Below, one piece after another: positions 54,298-64,000 of a DNA stretch of 64,000 nt. The notes under the pieces are model-generated. The model was not told the DNA's origin and did not search any database. It saw nothing but the letters and a program-made list of their open reading frames with translations. This DNA is from Tricholoma matsutake (taxonomy: Eukaryota > Basidiomycota > Agaricomycetes > Agaricales > Tricholomataceae), in contig AP026546.1 of NCBI GenBank assembly GCA_026075535.2, positions 8,928,001 to 8,992,000 on the forward strand, read 5' to 3'. Every line of letters begins with the position of its first letter. The stretch's first letter is position 1. The position numbers and the translations under genes are program-made.

Positions 54298-57200
54298 TGA
54301 TTTTGATGAAAGTCAATTGCATGGAGTAGAGTATGCAACCATATACACTCCTTTGTGCTCTCAAATGCTGCAATGTATTCTGCCTCGCAAGTAGATGCTG
54401 CCACAACCTTCTGTTTTTGTGCTGCCCAAGACACCGCACCCAAGCCAATGGAGCATATGTAACCCCCAACACTATGACAAGTGTCAAGGCAATTAGCCCA
54501 CTTGGAGTCACTATAAGCATGCAAGATAATGGGAAGATGACCACCCAGATGAAACTTCAGGTCTCTGGTTCCCTTTAGGTATTGAACCAGCCATATAGTG
54601 GCATTCCAGTGCTCAAGTGAGTATGAGTCAAGATACTGAGAGAGCTATTGTACTGCATATGAAATATTGGGATGAGTAGATATTGCCAAGTAAAGTAAAC
54701 ATCCAATAAGAGAGCAGTAAGGGAGTTTGGCAAGAGCATTCCTGGCATCCAGTAACATGGTTTGCTGATCAGGGCATCATAGTTTTGAACCAGGCTCTAG
54801 GGGAGCAGAAACTGGGTGAGCATCCTTTTGACCAAACTGTTCCACAATTTTGTCAATAAGTGCAGTTTGTGAGAATGCTATGGTATGTGCATCCCAGTCC
54901 CAAGTGACAGCAATACCCATAATAAAGTGTACTGTCCCCAATTCGGATATAGTCCATACCTCATGCATTTGGTTTTTAAAACACTCGTTTTTGTCCTTGC
55001 AGTTGGCGATGGCTAAATAATTGTCAATGTGGACAGCAGCAATTATCGTACCAGTGTCGGTTTTGTGGTAATAGATACAGGATTCACAAGAAAGATGGGT
55101 GAATCCCCAATTGAGCATTTGTGTATTGAGAGTCTGATTCCAAATACATCCACTCTGCTTTATACCATATAGGCCATGCTAGAGCTGCCAAACCCAGTCC
55201 TCCTTGCCTGGCTCCTCAAATCCTGTAGGCTGCTGCATATATTGAATTTTGTCATCTGGGAGTAAGCCATAGAGAAAAGCAGTTTTTATATCAATTTGTT
55301 GTGTGTCCCATCTGAGAGAGGCAGTGATGTGTAAGAGAATTCACCAAGATTCCACATGCGTGGTCAGTGAGGTGGTTTTAGTGTAGTCCCTGCCATAAAT
55401 GTGCTCATGACCTCTGAAAAGAAGGCATACCTTTCACCTAATAGCGGTGCCAACTTCATAATGCTTGATGTGGAAGACAGGTTTCCCATGTCTAATATGC
55501 TTCCATGGTGGGACCTCAGACTGAGGTATCAACTTATAGACTCCCATCTCCTTCGGTGAGTTCAATTCATCGTGGTATCCATGTTCCCAATGTGCTGCAT
55601 CAGCTGAGTTCTTGGCCTCATCCCAAGTTTTCAGCTCATCCTCAAATTGAAGTGATTCCAGATCAAAATCCACTATTTCCAAGATCAGGGCCTGAAGTTG
55701 ATGTGCCTGATTGCCCAGATCAAGATTGTGAAATGATTGGTGAAGTTCTTCCATGACATCACAATCATGATTGGTGGACTGATCTGGGACATGATCTGAT
55801 CTGGCAGCGACAAGTACAGCCCAATGCTCCTGCCACGCCTCTTTGATCTGAGCAGCACTTTCCAGAGAGTCATGCATAGCAGCAGCAGTTCTGGTAACTG
55901 CAGGGCCACCATTGGGATTCTTCTCAGTGGGTATCAGCATGCAGGTTGACCAACGTATTGACTGGGCCAGTGGGGGTACCAGTGGGGCAGTGTTATGAGA
56001 ATGCATATCAGGGACAGCAGAATGATGAAAAGACTCATCATCAACATCATTTTGTAAGGTGGGACCCAGGAACAGGGGTTGGCTCCCAGTGGAGTCAATA
56101 TTTCCATCCTCCTCTAACATGGTGGGTGGGGGCAGTAAATGGCCATCATGGCTCTCAAGGAATCTGACATGATATGAACTATGGACCTTATGCATTGTGC
56201 AGTCAAACATTGATATGACTTCAATTTCAGGTCATAACCTACCAAGACACATTCAATCAATCACTCATAAATCTTGGGATTATCCTTCTTGGGGATAAGC
56301 ACAAACACCCAGCATCCAATTTTGTGGAGGTAAGAGTAGTCAGGTTTTCTCTCATACCATAATTCCCAAGGTGTTAGGCCTGCAAGGGAACATGTTGTAG
56401 TCTTGGCATGTAAATGAGCAGCCATGAGGTAGAATTCATCCCACAGATAAGAGGGCAGTCCTGCATAAATTCACATTGTGTGCACTTTAGCCATTAGTGT
56501 TCTATGCATTCACTCAACATGGCCTATATGTGCAGAAGTGTAAGGAGCCATGAAGCATTGATTGGTTCCCTGAGTCTTCAACCAACTCTCCATTTCATGT
56601 GATTGAAGTTCACCATTATTGGTGATATAGGTTCCAACCTTGAGTCCAGTCTCATTCTCCTGAGCAAGCTCCCAAGCCCTGAGTTCAGAGAAAGCATTGT
56701 GTTTATTTTGTAAGGGTATAGACCACAGGAAGGAAGTGTAGTTGTCTATATCCATGATATAACGGTTGCCAGCTCACAATATTACAGCATGTGGCCTGGA
56801 TAGGTCCACCCACACCTTTTCCAGTTTCCTCATCACTTTATGACCTGGTCCCTCCTGATGTTTTCTGGGAACTGGTGTCTTTGTCTGCTTGCCAAGAACA
56901 CATGAATCACATTTAGGCAATTTTGGTAAAGAGGCAAGCGGCGCATCAGTGAGAGCACCCTTCTTGACCAAACAAGGTGGAATGGGTCATAGGGTAAGAA
57001 AATCAGATCTGTTGGGGGATATATGGACCATTGCTCCAGAGTGGGAGATCATCTAAGGTAATACATGAGCAATGAGTGTGGTTAAGGGGCTCCACAGCGA
57101 GAGCAATGTCAGCAAGGGGTGAAGTATGGTGCTTACAGTCAACAGTGGTAGTAGGCTCCTGCTCAACAGCAACCCAGCCCTCGTACTCTATGATGTCAGG

Positions 57201-58395
57201 GGAGTTGACAGGTGAAGGGTTGTGAGCAAGTCCTGCAGATTCTGGTGCAGGTGGGGTTGATGCCTCGGGGTCGATCATGACAGTGAACACTCAACCGTTA
57301 ATATCCTTCACAGTGACAGGGACCTTGGGGGCATGAGTGGGCAGTGGTTTCTTCTCACAAGCCGCCTTGCTCGCAGCGGTTGACTCCTCCAGTGACTTCC
57401 CAGCCATACCACTGCCAGGTTTAATGCAGTACTGCTTTGTGTGCCCCTGCTTCCCACAGTTTGTGTTGGTACAAGTCAGTGCATTAGGGAACTTGGAAGG
57501 CTTGGGCTGTGCTGCAAGGACAATGTGGGTTTTAAGATCATTGCAGTGATCATTCTCAAGTAGGGACTGCTCATTCTCCAGGAATAACCAGATATCCTTA
57601 GAGCTGTATGGAGCTTCGATAGAGGAAGTGGCAATGTCTCAAGAAATAATGGAGTGGGCATGGGGAAATTTGTCACTAAGGGAATTGAGGAGAGTGATGC
57701 AACAGAGGAGGTCAGCTTTTATGTCACCCATGGCAAAGGTGCATTCTATTAATGCACAAATATTTTCTGCTGTCTCGGGGAGTGGTGTGTCCTTTGTGCA
57801 TTGAATGGAGAGTGCTTGTTGCAGAAGCTGGACCTGGCAAACTGGCCCTTCCTTCTGATGGCAGTCCTGAAGAATCTTCCAATTGACCTCAGGGCCCTTC
57901 TTTATGTCCAGGAATTGTCACTCAGAGGAAGAAACACTGGATGCAATAAAAGCATATGCAAGGTGGGAATTCGCCATCCAGTTGGCAAGCGCACAGAGCT
58001 CAGTAGGGGTGGGCTCAGGTATATCACCCATAACATACTTGTAAAGGCCATTTAAAGATAAAGCAATAATGATTTCCTTGCACCATTCTTTGTAATTAGA
58101 TTTGAGTTTGTCAAGCCTCTCCCTGGTATATTGTATGGAAAGTGTGATAAGAGAAATGGATGGGGGGTTGATAGTATTGGTACCCATGGTAGAAAATCAA
58201 GGTTAGTGGATGATGAATTGTCAAAGGGAGAATAGGGAAACGCAATGGTAGACGAGCAGGGTTTGTGAAAGACAAAGGGCTGATCTGAGATCAAAGTAAT
58301 TGGGGAAATGGATCAAAAGATATGACGTAGTGGAACATTGAGTGGCTAGGATACTTTCTTGCATTGTTCAAAGATGATGGGAGTGGCCCATAACC
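54298..58395 (-). pseudogene. Copia element G: gag, integrase, RT, RNase H remnants
   Basis: Minus-strand copia. Gag pieces lie at 58187-57476 (LKSNYKEWCKEII; CX2C knuckle text weak). The pre-integrase zinc site PKCDSCVLGKQTKTPV is at about 56920-56870. Integrase core text DIDNYTSFLWSIP and QGTNQCFMAPYTSAHIGHVE follows, with several expected residues changed. The long linker and reverse transcriptase start (ELNSPKEMGVYKLIPQSE) lie at 56210-55434. The catalytic region reads VHIDNYLAIA, so YxDD is lost. RNase H (54524-54300) has YSDSKWANCLDTCHSVGGY. Its C-terminus and the 3' LTR are missing. Confidence 0.75.
58385..58395 (-). promoter_or_regulatory. Copia G primer-binding site
   Basis: On the minus strand GGTTATGGGCC immediately follows CTACA at the LTR end. 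This matches the half-initiator-tRNA primer site I know from Drosophila copia. Confidence 0.55.
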
Positions 58396-58554
58396 TGTAG
58401 AAAGTGGATCCTAGTACAATCAAGATCATGCTGCAGGTACAGTAAGTATGGATCAATAAATAAGTAACTAACAAAGCTCACCTCAGTCTCAGTATAAGTG
58501 ACTGAGGTGGTAATGTAACTACTGAACATATATATATGTGTGTACTGTGTAACA
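58396..58554 (-). repeat. Tentative 5' LTR of copia G
   Basis: The inner boundary TGTAG (plus strand) is set by the primer-binding site. The outer boundary GTAACA at 58554 is a guess from TG..CA ends. An ATATATATATG run could serve as promoter. No second LTR is available for comparison. Confidence 0.35.
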
Positions 58555-58564
58555 AAGGGCAGGT

Positions 58565-58867
58565 ATGAATAAAGATGAAACAAGGGGGAACTGTGCCACG
58601 GATCGACCATGCGTATCAAAGGAAATGCTAAAAATAGCACACACATCAAATGCATCAAAAGCAAGATTCATGGTGCAATTTCAACATGGTCCAGCTGATG
58701 TATCTGGCTGCAGCAGTAACATGCCTGATGAATTCACATGGAACCAACAAGAGCAGGCATCCCGAAATCAAGTGGAAGGCAAGGCACATCAAATTCGCTA
58801 TATGGTGGATACAGAGGCACTGGACATGACAGGATTATGTAGCATCAATGAGAACATTGGAGGCTGA
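58565..58867 (+). other. 100-codon ORF, unrecognised
   Basis: Open frame from 58565 to 58867 with ordinary-looking composition (MVQFQHGPADVSGCSSNMPD and onward), between copia G and the small-LTR element. I recognise no domain and cannot tell whether it is expressed. Confidence 0.2.
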
Positions 58868-58889
58868 GGATGAGCAATCCAGTATGTGC

Positions 58890-59035
58890 TGGAGATGGTG
58901 GATCTGTCTCCTATAGCAGAGTGGTGGGATGCTCTAGTGATAGCCTAAGTGTGACTCTATGTACATGTGTGGCTGTCTACTGACTACATGGTCACATGAC
59001 TACCTGGAGTAGGTGTGCCCATACACACTACTCCA
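58890..59035 (-). repeat. 3' LTR of the small-LTR element
   Basis: 146 bp. Nearly identical to 61850-61994 and clearly related to the three LTRs at 51036-52470. Confidence 0.88.
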
Positions 59036-59180
59036 TCTACCCATGTCCAAAAAACACAACATCCTTGTTGCGATGGAACTCTAAATAGGGGATGATGTCT
59101 AAAATGTCTGGTAATGCTATGTGCAGTGAATAAACATCCAATGATATATGCAGTGAATAATAAAAATAAAATAAAGACAC

Positions 59181-61562
59181 TCAGCATGGTGGTGTCCATC
59201 CCAAAGCACAAAGTGCACAGCTTAAGTCAGCAAGGCAGGGGTCATGATCCCAGTCAAGCATTGGAACTTGAGGAATGGGTGTTGGTGCCACTCCAACAGG
59301 GGCAATGATGACAGGTTTGCCCAGTCCTATACCAGAAGGATGACGTCGAGTAATAAAAGGTTGCACTTGAGACAAAGGAAGAAATGATGGAGCTGGATAT
59401 GAAGGGTTTTGAAACTGGGGGAAAAATGGTGGGGTTTGTCATCATCATCGAGTACATCGTCATAGAGTTCTGAATGGTTGCATATGGCCCATTTTCAGAT
59501 CTGAGAGGTCTCATGGCTGGATGCTGGGAGCAGTAGGTAATGATGTGGCATTGTTAGCCCAGTCAAAACATGCTGGTACAGGTGTCGAACTCAGTGGTAT
59601 ACAGCTTGAGGGAGGGTGAGATGAGAGACAGGGGCTGTAGGACATGGGCAGTGGCGAAATGGCATGTTTTCAGGGTTCCTGAGGCAAGCAGGGGGGGTGG
59701 GGCAGGGCTTGGGGATGTTCTGACAGCTCTGGTGATGCAGAGTGTCCTGTGGACTGTGTTCCAGAAGGGGCCAGAGCAGGGGATATGGAAGTCATCGACA
59801 AAAGTGTCAACAATGATGTAGCAGTGGTGACAGGCTCAGGGTGCACGACAAGGGGCTGGGGAACGAGCTAGGGGGTGCAGGGGGGTGCAGGGGGGTGTTG
59901 AGACTGTCGTAGGAGGTGCTGGGACTGGCAGAAGTCATTTGTTGAAGAGACGACACATTTCCATGAGCAGGGGAGATGGGGTAGGGCCTGGGGGTTTTCT
60001 GGTGGTTCTGGTGATGTGTCCCATTGTTCCAGAGCTGTGGTTGGTGATGCTGAGCATGGCAGAGCCAGAGGAAATGCAGTCATCATCAAAGCACACATCA
60101 ATGACATGGCAGAGCACATCAACACATGAGGGATCATGGTGGGCTTGTTGTGTGTAACAGTGGTCTGGGGATCAAGCATGGGGGGACTGGGATGTTTGGG
60201 GAGGCTCCTAGATCGTCATTGACGAGGGGGTAGCTGGCAGAATCATTCCATCAAGTGTACAATGTGTTCAGATGAACATGTCTGTGCAATCTTGCGTAAT
60301 GGAGCTTCCTGGGCTGTAGATGGGCTCTGTGTGTCGTTTAGGGCTTGCTGGGGGGTACCTGCAGCTGTGGCGGTCATCTGGGTACTTGATGAGGCCCTAG
60401 ATGCTGTTTCAGAAGCAGTCATAGTGGGTAGTGTTGATGTTGGCAGTTGTGATGTTGCAGTGGCAATGGGTGTCTCAGGATGCCAAACAATGGGCTGTAG
60501 GCTGGTCTGGGGTGGAGTAGGTCGGTCTGGCAGCATGTGTTATTGTTTTCTAGGTGCTGGGGGTAGGTTTGGGGCAGAGGAAGTCATCGTTGTGGTCGTT
60601 GTCAACATTGGTGACAGTATTGATGGCAGCGTCGACGTGGCTGATGGGGGCTGTGCAGGTGTCATCAACAGTGCTGTGGCAACAGTGAGGGTTGGGCTGG
60701 GGGGTTTGATGAGAGTTTGGGTGGTTGTTTCATTGGTTTTGGGTGTGGCTTGGGTACTGAAGTCGACAGTGGTGGTAACATTGGTCTGGGAATCGGTGTT
60801 GATGGTGATAGTGGCATCAGTTTGGGTCTTGACCTCCTCCAGGAGAACTGCTTTATGGATGAGCGCATGTGCATGGGCTGCCATTGATAGGCAGAGCCCA
60901 GCACCGTGTCCTTCTGTGAGCCACTTTTTCCATTCCTCATCCTTCCCATGCTGTATTCCAAGCTTGAAGCCGTCTCTCTTGCATGCCTCTTCTACCTTCT
61001 CTTCTACCATCTTCTGTCCTGCGCTGTACCCTTCCTTGCATCCCTCTGACCACTTCTTACATCCTTCCTTGTATTCTTCTTCATAGCCATCTTCTTTTCC
61101 TTCTTCCTTCCCTGTTTTCCTTCCAGTTCTGTGTCCTTCTTTGAACTCTTCCTGATACCTGTCTAGTCTTGCATCTTCTAGTAGTTGTCGTACTTCCTCA
61201 TGGCTGTAAGTAAACGAGCTTGTGTTTGGTGATGATGCAGCAGTGGCAGTGTTGATACTTGTCACATTGCTGGGGTTGCTAGCATCATTTGTAGGTGTGC
61301 TTGCTGTAGTAGTTTCTGTACCTATTGTAGTAGGTTGTGTAGCTGTGTACATGCTGGTTTCTTGTGCAGTTTCATCTGTGAGTACAGCTGCGGTGGTAAC
61401 TGCACTAGGTGGCAGCATTTCTAAGGTGGCTGTTTTCATGTTTGGGGCCATTGTGGTCAATGCTTCTATTATGGTGTTTATGGCCGCAATATTTGCATTG
61501 AGGTGCATGTTCTCATGCCACTTTTTCTTGTGGGCTGATTTCCCTTGTCCTGGGCCTGGCAT
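59181..61562 (-). pseudogene. Unknown Gly-repeat protein of the small-LTR element
   Basis: The first 340 codons from ATG 61562 are open; a stop at 60540-60542 follows. Later pieces (60536-60243, 60179-59868, 59375-59181) lie in the same frame, implying an original protein near 790 residues. Regions: basic start MPGPGQGKSAHKKKW; Thr/Ala-rich linker; residues ~143-222 with Gly at roughly every fourth position (EGHRTGRKTGKEEGKEDGYE and onward), ending EGHGAGLCLS; a long Thr/Pro-rich part; C-terminus LDWDHDPCLADLS..ALGWTPPC. It resembles a hypothetical protein family I recall from Agaricomycetes; function unknown. Confidence 0.7.
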
Positions 61563-61849
61563 TGCTAAGGAGAGGAATTGAGTGAAAGACTTAGAGGCTA
61601 GTACTGGTTCTGTGTAGCTGTTTCTGTGATTCTGGTAACTGGTTCTGGTTCTGGTTCTGTGGCTGGTTCCATGGTTCTGTGGACTGGGTTCTGGGTGCTG
61701 GGGCTAGAGACTCAAGAGCAATAACTAGAAAGTGAAGCTAGACACAAATTTATGCGTTGTGATGTGGCTCACAAAAATAAAAAGCAGAAGTGACAAAAAT
61801 AGAACAAAGCGGTAGTGTGTGCATTGAATCATGCTCTCATCACCAAGAT

Positions 61850-61994
61850 GGAGATGGTGGATCTGTCTCCTATAGCAGAGTGGTGGAATGCTCTAGTGAT
61901 AGCCTAAGCATGACTCTATGTACATGTGTGGCTGTCTACTGACTACATGGTCATGTGACTACCTGGAGTAGGTGTGCCCATACACACTACTCCA
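61850..61994 (-). repeat. 5' LTR of the small-LTR element
   Basis: 145 bp, followed on the minus strand by TCTTGGTGATGAGAGCATGA. This is the same sequence that follows the first LTR at 51181; TGGTGATGAGAGC is a plausible tRNA-type primer site. Confidence 0.88.
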
Positions 61995-62199
61995 GTGCCC
62001 AGATATTTTACTACCGTGTTGCTTACTTACCATTCTCCCACAGGTGGTGGCAGTGGCAGACAATCAAATAGCAAAAACTCAGGGAAGTCAGTCATGATGA
62101 TCAGATATGGCTGCTACCAAGGGGTTTGGGTGTGGTAGAAATGAACAAGGCATTGGGTACACATTACTTACCTCTTACTGCATATGTTCATGTGGTATG

Positions 62200-62790
62200 A
62201 CAGGTGTGGATGCTCATGATGTTGACCCAGAGCCTGATAAAAATGTTGATTACTTATTTAGTACTAGTGATGGTGTTCCATGATGAGGGCAAGGAGGAAT
62301 TTAGGCCCCAGCTTGATGATGATGAACAAGAGAGCACAGGCTCTCCTGCAGCACCTAATTCTGGGGGTAAGCATGAGAGGTCTACACTGCTGACATGGCT
62401 AAGAGACAACTATGCCAACACTCACAAGCAGCTGGTCCAGCAAATGAAGAAGAATCCATCCAAGAAACCCACATGCTATGATCACAGTACATTCATCAAC
62501 AGTATTCTTTAACACCAAAAACAAACTCCAGCCTCTGCCAGAAGACTTTTACCAACCATGTTACTTTATCTGGCTCCTCACCTTCTTGTACAACACTGGA
62601 TTCCTTGCCCTGCTTGCCTTGCAGCTGGTTGAAGGTGAAATAGTAGCTCTACAAATCAATGGTTGGCCAAAGGCTCCTCAATGAGTCATTGACATTGACC
62701 AGTGCATTTATATCATTGGCCACTGGTACAATTGCATCTATGATGTCTGTAAGAAGACCTACTATCAAAGGTCAGGTACTGGACCACCTA
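62200..62790 (+). pseudogene. Transposase-associated gene fragment (DUF6729-like)
   Basis: Two overlapping frames. The first has LLTWLRDNYANTHKQLVQQM and KPTCYDHSTFIN. The second continues with FFNTKNKLQPLPEDFY, YFIWLLTFLYNTGF and INGWPKAPQ. After a TGA it goes on with VIDIDQCIYIIGH and CKKTY. From memory this order matches a fungal protein family (DUF6729 type) common in Agaricomycetes and linked to transposases. The CPxC cysteines expected after the YNT motif are absent here. Truncated near 62790. Confidence 0.4.
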
Positions 62791-62812
62791 AAGGTTTGTG
62801 ATGAGATACAAG

Positions 62813-63317
62813 TTAATGCAGATTATTAGAGGACGTCTGTATCTTAGAATCGATTGTCTGGCTGTCCAACTGTCCAGTTGTCTGGCTGTTTGGTTGAGTT
62901 TGGTACAGCCACCAAGTTGGGTCTTCCTCTTCGTCCATACAGCTACTAGGGTCGTGGTGAGTCGCAATGTCATGAATGTTGTGGGGGATAAAGCATGTCT
63001 GGCACAAATCCGAGGCCATGACCATACTTGAGAATGGTTCCTGCAAGATTGCACCTTGGAAAGTCTTCTTTATCCCAGATTAGGTGCTGTAGCTCCATCC
63101 AAAGCACATCTACATCCTCGATTTGGATATCGCAGCTGTTGGCAAGAAGTCGAGTGACACTTGGTGGTAAAATTTCAGGTGCATTATCTTCAGGTTCTTC
63201 AGTAGTTTGGGGAAGCAAGATGTCATCCCTCAGTTGCTTAGCAATATATATAAAGGTAAAAAGGCCCATAATCGATAGGTTGGGTACCAGAGTCAATACA
63301 TTTGTGAGCGTAGCCAT
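62813..63317 (-). pseudogene. KDZ-associated cysteine-cluster gene fragment
   Basis: From ATG 63317: a hydrophobic start (LTLVPNLSIMGLFTFIYIAK), QLRDDILLPQ, EILPPSVTRLLANSCDI, VDVLWMELQHLIWD and YGHGLGFVPDMLYPPQHS. This order recalls the N-terminal part of genes with CxC5-type clusters that accompany KDZ transposases in Agaricomycetes. A stop at 62970-62972 and frame changes then break it. The following text (HHDPSSCMDEEEDPTWW) is readable in another frame. A fragment; no KDZ transposase core is in the window. Confidence 0.5.
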
Positions 63318-63380
63318 GCAGGTAGTACTAGTCACATGACATTCAGACAGACAGCTGGACAGCTGGACAGTCAGACAGGA
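62854..63380. repeat. Inverted CTGTCCAGYTGTC arms
   Basis: Left arm 62854-62893 (TTGTCTGGCTGTCCAACTGT and onward) and right arm about 63341-63380 in inverse orientation (ACAGCTGGACAGCTGGACAG and onward) match at roughly three quarters of positions. Each arm is itself a short run of a CTGTCCAR word. Confidence 0.45.
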
Positions 63381-63699
63381 CTTTCTAACACACAGACTTT
63401 CTGGATTATTATAGGCCTTCAACCTTGGCATGTGGACTATCTGGGGTATCAGGAAGAAGCTGAGACATGTGCCATTGTTATATGCATCCTGCTGCATCTC
63501 ATGTGAATGCATTTTGATGGTGACTGCCAAATTGACAAAACCTGAGAAGTGGGCCAATCATGGCCTAATTAGTTCATCTTATTACTTTTGCATGAAATGA
63601 GACATGAAAAATGAAGGGAGCTACTAAAGGATTGAGCAGAGCAATAACTGCTATAACTTTATCAATGTGATCTACTGATTCAGTGGGATGTTTTCCCAT

Positions 63700-63830
63700 T
63701 AAGGAGTGTCACAGGTATGGGTAACACCATGAGTATCTGGTCACAGGTATGCATGGGTACAGGTACAGGTTTGGGATTATCATACCTGTGAAACACCATA
63801 CCCATACATGCGGGTATATGGGTTTTACTA
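63700..63830. repeat. GGTAC/ACAGGTATGGG-rich block
   Basis: CACAGGTATGGGTAACACC at the left faces an inverted ACCTGTGAAACACCATACCC at the right, with GGGTACAGGTACAGGT between. This could be the compact core of a small MITE; no target duplication was found. Confidence 0.35.
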
Positions 63831-64000
63831 ATCTCATTTACAGCTGTTTTAATGTTCTGAAGAGACTAGAGGGTCATGTATGCTCATTCTTGTCCAATGC
63901 AAACATTTTTGTTGGAAGGGAGGTAGCAAGAGAAGGTCTCATATCTAGGTGAGTTCTCTATCATTTGTTGCAATCTTAGGCTTAATTAGATGTAATATAC
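63831..64000. other. End of window, nothing supported
   Basis: Short unique sequence with an ORF of under 70 codons running to about 63952. No motif. Confidence 0.3.

Larger units (their letters stand above)
58890..61994 (-). mobile_element. Small-LTR retroelement, full-length copy
   Basis: 3105 bp with LTRs at 58890-59035 and 61850-61994, TGGAGTAG to CATCTCCA on the minus strand. A perfect 4-bp duplication GTGC lies at 58886-58889 and 61995-61998. A leader of about 290 bases with GAACCAG repeats precedes one long ORF. There is no protease, reverse transcriptase or integrase, so it must be mobilised in trans. The 4-bp duplication and short LTRs set it apart from the Ty3 elements here. Confidence 0.85.

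Noticed and set aside
60262..61086. 274-codon plus-strand ORF
   Set aside because: Shadow of the small-LTR element protein on the other strand; its Val/Gly and Ser/Pro-rich composition follows from antisense of Thr/Ala and charged codons.

Overview
The window looks like a transposon-dense stretch of a filamentous basidiomycete (Agaricomycete) genome. The basis is one spliced cytochrome P450 gene with seven introns, six of them 48-75 bases, and remnants of element types I associate with Agaricomycetes: sushi/Tf1-like chromoviruses, other Ty3-type elements, Ty1/copia, a LINE, MULE and KDZ relatives, and hAT-like MITEs. I cannot name the species. Apart from the P450 I see no convincing host gene.

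Layout. 1-2700 holds old direct repeats and AT-rich DNA. 3265-15424 is a decayed LINE on the minus strand, split in its ORF1 zinc-knuckle region by a chromodomain LTR retrotransposon (copy A, 8020-14239, perfect 5-bp target duplication). 16400-18640 is AT-rich and ends in a ~370-bp satellite made of two ~185-bp halves. 18960-19712 is a MULE transposase relic cut off by a minus-strand Ty3 element (D, 19713-25626), whose LTR lies directly against a broken copia integrase (F, 25627-28324). 28325-32140 is a large imperfect palindrome with two oppositely oriented arrays of ~170-bp repeats; a copia LTR sits at the same site on each arm. The P450 gene occupies 33088-35095 (minus). A hAT-like MITE follows (35714-36338), then a nested Ty3 element (C, 36624-49899, perfect 5-bp target duplication). 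C contains copy B of the chromovirus (41132-47375, inside the C gag) and a second hAT-like MITE (48396-49404, inside the C LTR, 8-bp duplication). C has no recognisable integrase; an opposite-strand cysteine-rich ORF occupies that place. 50-62 kb holds a TIR element, two members of a small-LTR family (51036-52470, a three-LTR tandem; 58890-61994, full length) and a copia element (G) between them. The right end has remnants of transposase-associated genes.

Main points. (1) Families A/B, D and C share one layout: a TATA box 34-35 bp upstream of an 11-nt sequence in the LTR whose complement starts 2 nt after the 5' LTR, as expected for Tf1-type self-priming. (2) Nearly all in-frame stops I could check in these elements are TGA at expected arginine codons; copies A and B show reciprocal CGA/TGA differences, a CpG transition signature. 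(3) The small-LTR elements carry a conserved protein with no retroviral enzyme domains: a glycine-every-four-residues segment and a conserved C-terminal motif. (4) The palindromic array resembles a foldback element. (5) Element C carries an antisense cysteine-motif ORF where integrase should be. All domain calls come from reading motifs; no database search was run.
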